From NCBI GenBank assembly GCA_947632315.1, contig CANROV010000087.1, forward strand, positions 1 through 7,911: DNA of 7,911 nucleotides. Reading direction: 5' to 3'. Numbering within the stretch: the stretch's first letter is position 1; the number at the start of each line of letters is the position of its first letter. Origin of the DNA: Candidatus Gastranaerophilales bacterium (GTDB lineage: Bacteria; Cyanobacteriota; Vampirovibrionia; Gastranaerophilales; Gastranaerophilaceae). Positions 5,688-7,911 of the stretch are shown here, piece by piece. The notes under the pieces were generated by a model that did not search any database, was not told the DNA's origin, and saw nothing but the letters and a program-made list of their open reading frames with translations. The position numbers were made by a program, and so were the translations under genes.

Positions 5688-7256
5688 ATGAAAGAAAACA
5701 AATTAATTAAATATTTATTTATACTGACAATAATAATATTTTGTATAGGGATAGGCTGCGGCACTAATATCCCCGATAATGATTTATGGGCAAGATTATT
5801 TGCGGGCGGATATATATTTGAAAACTTAAAAATAATGAAACACGATATTTTTTCTTATACCCCGACTCATATATGGTATGACCATGAATGGGGAGCAAGT
5901 GTAATTTTTTATAGTGCATTAAAGTATTTCGGAGAAAAAGGTTTAATAATATTAAAAGGGATTCTTAGTGCTGCAACAATATTATTATGTTATAAAACCG
6001 TAGAATTAAGGAAACCGAAATCTACAATTTCCTATAATATTATATACTTCGTATTAATGTTCACGGCAGTATATAAATTATTAGGCGAGGTAGTAAGATG
6101 TTTATTATTCACCTGTTTATTTTTTGCTTTATTTTTATATATACTTGAGCGAGCCAGACAAGAAAAAAACAAAAGTTTAATATTCCTGCCAATAATAATG
6201 ATTTTTTGGAGTAATATACACGGCGGATGTTTAAGCGGTTTAGGCTTAATTGTTTTATATATAATCGGAGAATATTTGAATAAAAAACCGGTAAAGAAGT
6301 ATATAATAACATTAATATTCTGCATTTGCGCATTATTTATAAATCCATACGGAATTGAGTATGTTAAGTTTTTACTAAGTGCCGGGTTAATGAATCGTGA
6401 ATATATAACTGAATGGGCAAGTCCTTTCAGTAAAAAGTATTTATTTGATTATCTTTCATACAAATATTATCTTATCGTAATGATTATTACCCAGATTGTA
6501 TACTTAATTAAATATAGAACGGGATATAAAAATATTGATAAAACCAAATTACTTATAATATTAACGGTAACTTATATATCAATAACACATTTAAGACACC
6601 AAACATTCTTTATATTTACTGCAGGCACGCTGCTTTATGACGAATTTTACACTCTATTTAACTCATTAATAAAGTTTTTTGCAAAAAAAATCAGACCGGA
6701 CAGTGAGGAAATAAAAAACAATATTGTTTTATTAAAAGAAATAACAGTATATTTTTTGCTTATAATAATCGGCTTTTCAAGATTAACAGATATACAAAAG
6801 ATGAGAATAACAGAAACAAAATATCCGAGGTATGCGGTGCAATTTATAAAAGACAACAATATAAAGGGCAATTTATTTGTAGATTTCAGCTGGGGAAGTT
6901 ACTGTATTTATAAACTTTTTCCGAATAATTTAATTGCCATGGACGGACGTTATGAAGAAGTTTATAATCCTGATTTATTAAACGATTTCAAAAATTTTCA
7001 CTTGGTTCAAAATGATTGGTCAAAAGTTATTAGAGATTTTAAAACCGATGTAATGATAATAGAAAAAAAATATCCTATTTATAAAAAATTACTAACAATT
7101 AAAGAATGGAAGCAAGTATTTGATAATAATGTTTTTGCAGTATTTTTGCCAACAGACAAAGTAAAAGAAGAATATATTTATCCGATTGTAAATGATGAAT
7201 ATTACAATCAAACAATATTCCATACCGATATTGAATATATGAAAATAAAAGATTAA
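5688..7256 (+). CDS. Polytopic GT-C-like membrane protein of unknown function, 522 aa
   Basis: About ten membrane helices occupy residues 8-366, followed by a soluble domain of about 150 residues. The layout matches a recurrent family of uncharacterised bacterial integral membrane proteins resembling GT-C (lipid-linked-sugar) glycosyltransferases. After the first helix comes an acidic loop, IPDNDLWARLFAGG (28-41), then HDIFSYT (52-58) and WYDHEWG (63-69). WSNIHGG (174-180), INPYG (218-222), TEWASP (241-246) and LRHQTFF (302-308) follow. The tail has YPRYAVQFI (379-387) and VDFSWGSYCIYKLFPNNLIAMDGRYEEVY (398-426). D30/D32 and HEW are candidate active-site residues by analogy with GT-C enzymes. 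Donor and acceptor are unknown and transferase activity is inferred. The ATG at 5688 is the only usable start: an in-frame stop lies at 5640-5642, no earlier in-frame ATG exists and the next Met (50) would remove helix 1. There is no Shine-Dalgarno site. The stop codon overlaps that of the convergent gene. Confidence 0.85.
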   Translation: MKENKLIKYLFILTIIIFCIGIGCGTNIPDNDLWARLFAGGYIFENLKIMKHDIFSYTPTHIWYDHEWGASVIFYSALKYFGEKGLIILKGILSAATILLCYKTVELRKPKSTISYNIIYFVLMFTAVYKLLGEVVRCLLFTCLFFALFLYILERARQEKNKSLIFLPIIMIFWSNIHGGCLSGLGLIVLYIIGEYLNKKPVKKYIITLIFCICALFINPYGIEYVKFLLSAGLMNREYITEWASPFSKKYLFDYLSYKYYLIVMIITQIVYLIKYRTGYKNIDKTKLLIILTVTYISITHLRHQTFFIFTAGTLLYDEFYTLFNSLIKFFAKKIRPDSEEIKNNIVLLKEITVYFLLIIIGFSRLTDIQKMRITETKYPRYAVQFIKDNNIKGNLFVDFSWGSYCIYKLFPNNLIAMDGRYEEVYNPDLLNDFKNFHLVQNDWSKVIRDFKTDVMIIEKKYPIYKKLLTIKEWKQVFDNNVFAVFLPTDKVKEEYIYPIVNDEYYNQTIFHTDIEYMKIKD

Positions 7257-7911
7257 TCTATTTCCTGTCTGTTATCGGAAATAGACCAGCACTGTTTCGG
7301 GCAGACGGCAGAACATATTCCGCAGCCTATACATTTATCGTAAGCGGATTCATATTTTTTATCAGTCACAATAATAGCGTCTTGCGGACAATTATTTAAA
7401 CAAATTTTACAGTCAATACAGTTTTCACCATTCCAGGAAGGCAAATGGAATCTTCCCTCGGCGGGTGACGGAATAGGAAATACTTTAAAATCATCATGAA
7501 CAAAATCACCAAAAATTCCGCCCTCTATCCAATTATTTTTTCTAAATTCCGCAACCGAAGGTCTTTTAGCTTTTGTTCCGGAAGGAAGAACTATAATTTT
7601 TTTCCATTGAGAGAAATCAGAAAGCAATTCAAATAAATCAGACTTATCTATTTTATTTAAAAAGTCAACCAAGCCATTTTTTAAAAAGTTTTTGTCATTA
7701 TCATCGATATCTACAATTTGAACACAATCAGCAATACCTGAGATAGGGCCTCTTACGAATATAGTACCCCCTACCATACCCACACAAGAGCGATTTCCAA
7801 GTATAGAGCTTAAATTATCACAATCATAACCGCAGACTACTGCAATTCCTCCGCCCATAAATTCAAAACTAAACGAGCCTGTATTTTTTAATACCCAAAA
7901 CTCAGGAACTT
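7253..7911 (-). CDS. GXGXG (glutamate-synthase alpha-type) domain fused to a 2x[4Fe-4S] ferredoxin domain, partial at right edge
   Basis: The gene runs off the right edge: the frame stays open upstream of the first Met (7858), reading VPEFWVLKNTGSFSFEF directly before MGGGIAVVCG, so that Met is internal and the true start lies outside. The visible 218 residues begin in a GXGXG beta-helix domain like the C-terminal part of the glutamate synthase large subunit (EFMGGGIAVV, then GNRSCVGMVGGTIFVRG). A linker (FPIPSPAEGRFHLPSW) leads to a bacterial-type ferredoxin domain. Numbering from the 7858 Met, C147/C150/C153 plus C157-Pro and C176/C179/C182 plus C186-Pro form two complete CxxCxxCxxxCP motifs, each for a [4Fe-4S] cluster. 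Stand-alone GXGXG proteins belong to split, archaeal-type glutamate synthases and related amidotransferases; an electron-transfer role beside a glutamate-synthase-like enzyme is likely, but its partners are not visible. C-terminal cysteine C190 is extra. The stop overlaps that of the convergent membrane protein gene. Confidence 0.88.
   Translation of the reverse strand, partial: VPEFWVLKNTGSFSFEFMGGGIAVVCGYDCDNLSSILGNRSCVGMVGGTIFVRGPISGIADCVQIVDIDDNDKNFLKNGLVDFLNKIDKSDLFELLSDFSQWKKIIVLPSGTKAKRPSVAEFRKNNWIEGGIFGDFVHDDFKVFPIPSPAEGRFHLPSWNGENCIDCKICLNNCPQDAIIVTDKKYESAYDKCIGCGICSAVCPKQCWSISDNRQEID

Noticed and set aside
6032..6333. Two overlapping minus-strand open frames inside the GT-C-like gene
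   Set aside because: They lie opposite conserved motifs (WSNIHGG) and are by-products of AT-rich coding DNA.
6647..6871. Minus-strand open frame of 74 codons in the GT-C-like gene
   Set aside because: It is antisense to the last helix and the linker before the soluble domain, with no independent start signals.
7856..7858. ATG at 7858 as the start of the GXGXG/ferredoxin gene
   Set aside because: The frame is open to the window edge and the upstream residues (TGSFSFEF) continue the GXGXG fold, so the Met is internal.

Overview
The window is a very AT-rich bacterial segment (by eye below about 30 % G+C) with six complete genes and two genes cut by its edges. It holds no rRNA, tRNA, CRISPR array, insertion sequence or phage gene that I can see. 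The low G+C, the Asn/Lys/Ile-rich proteins and the cysteine-rich ferredoxin/GXGXG protein suggest a host-associated or anaerobic bacterium. My best guess is a gut relative of the non-photosynthetic cyanobacteria (Gastranaerophilales/Melainabacteria). That is an impression from protein style, not proof.

Left part (1-1247): the window opens in the last 46 codons of rpiB (+ strand). Its end overlaps by 17 bp the end of a convergent gene (127-1059, - strand) for a response-regulator receiver fused to a STAS-like domain. A 188 bp divergent intergenic region (1060-1247) separates that gene from the next and carries candidate promoters in both directions.

Central operon (1248-4951, + strand): three tightly packed genes, with a 3 bp gap and then a 1 bp TAATG overlap. 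They encode (i) a secreted-then-anchored protein of unknown function with a conserved cytoplasmic tail, (ii) a membrane-anchored family 1 (sugar-type) solute-binding protein, and (iii) a purine-permease-like NCS2 transporter lacking acidic residues normally used to bind purines. No ABC permease or ATPase is present. The packing implies co-expression and perhaps joint transport or sensing, but the substrate is unknown.

Right part (4952-7911): a regulatory stretch with a palindrome and tandem TATAAT boxes precedes a small orphan gene (start reassigned to 5206 by a good Shine-Dalgarno site). Next comes an 18-bp perfect hairpin that looks like a terminator, has an extended -10 box in its left arm, and ends one base before the start of a 522-residue GT-C-like membrane protein. 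That gene and a convergent, 5'-truncated GXGXG/ferredoxin protein share the bases TTAA as their two stop codons. Points of greatest interest are the terminator/promoter/start overlap, the unusual NCS2 permease and its pairing with a binding protein, and the REC-STAS fusion.
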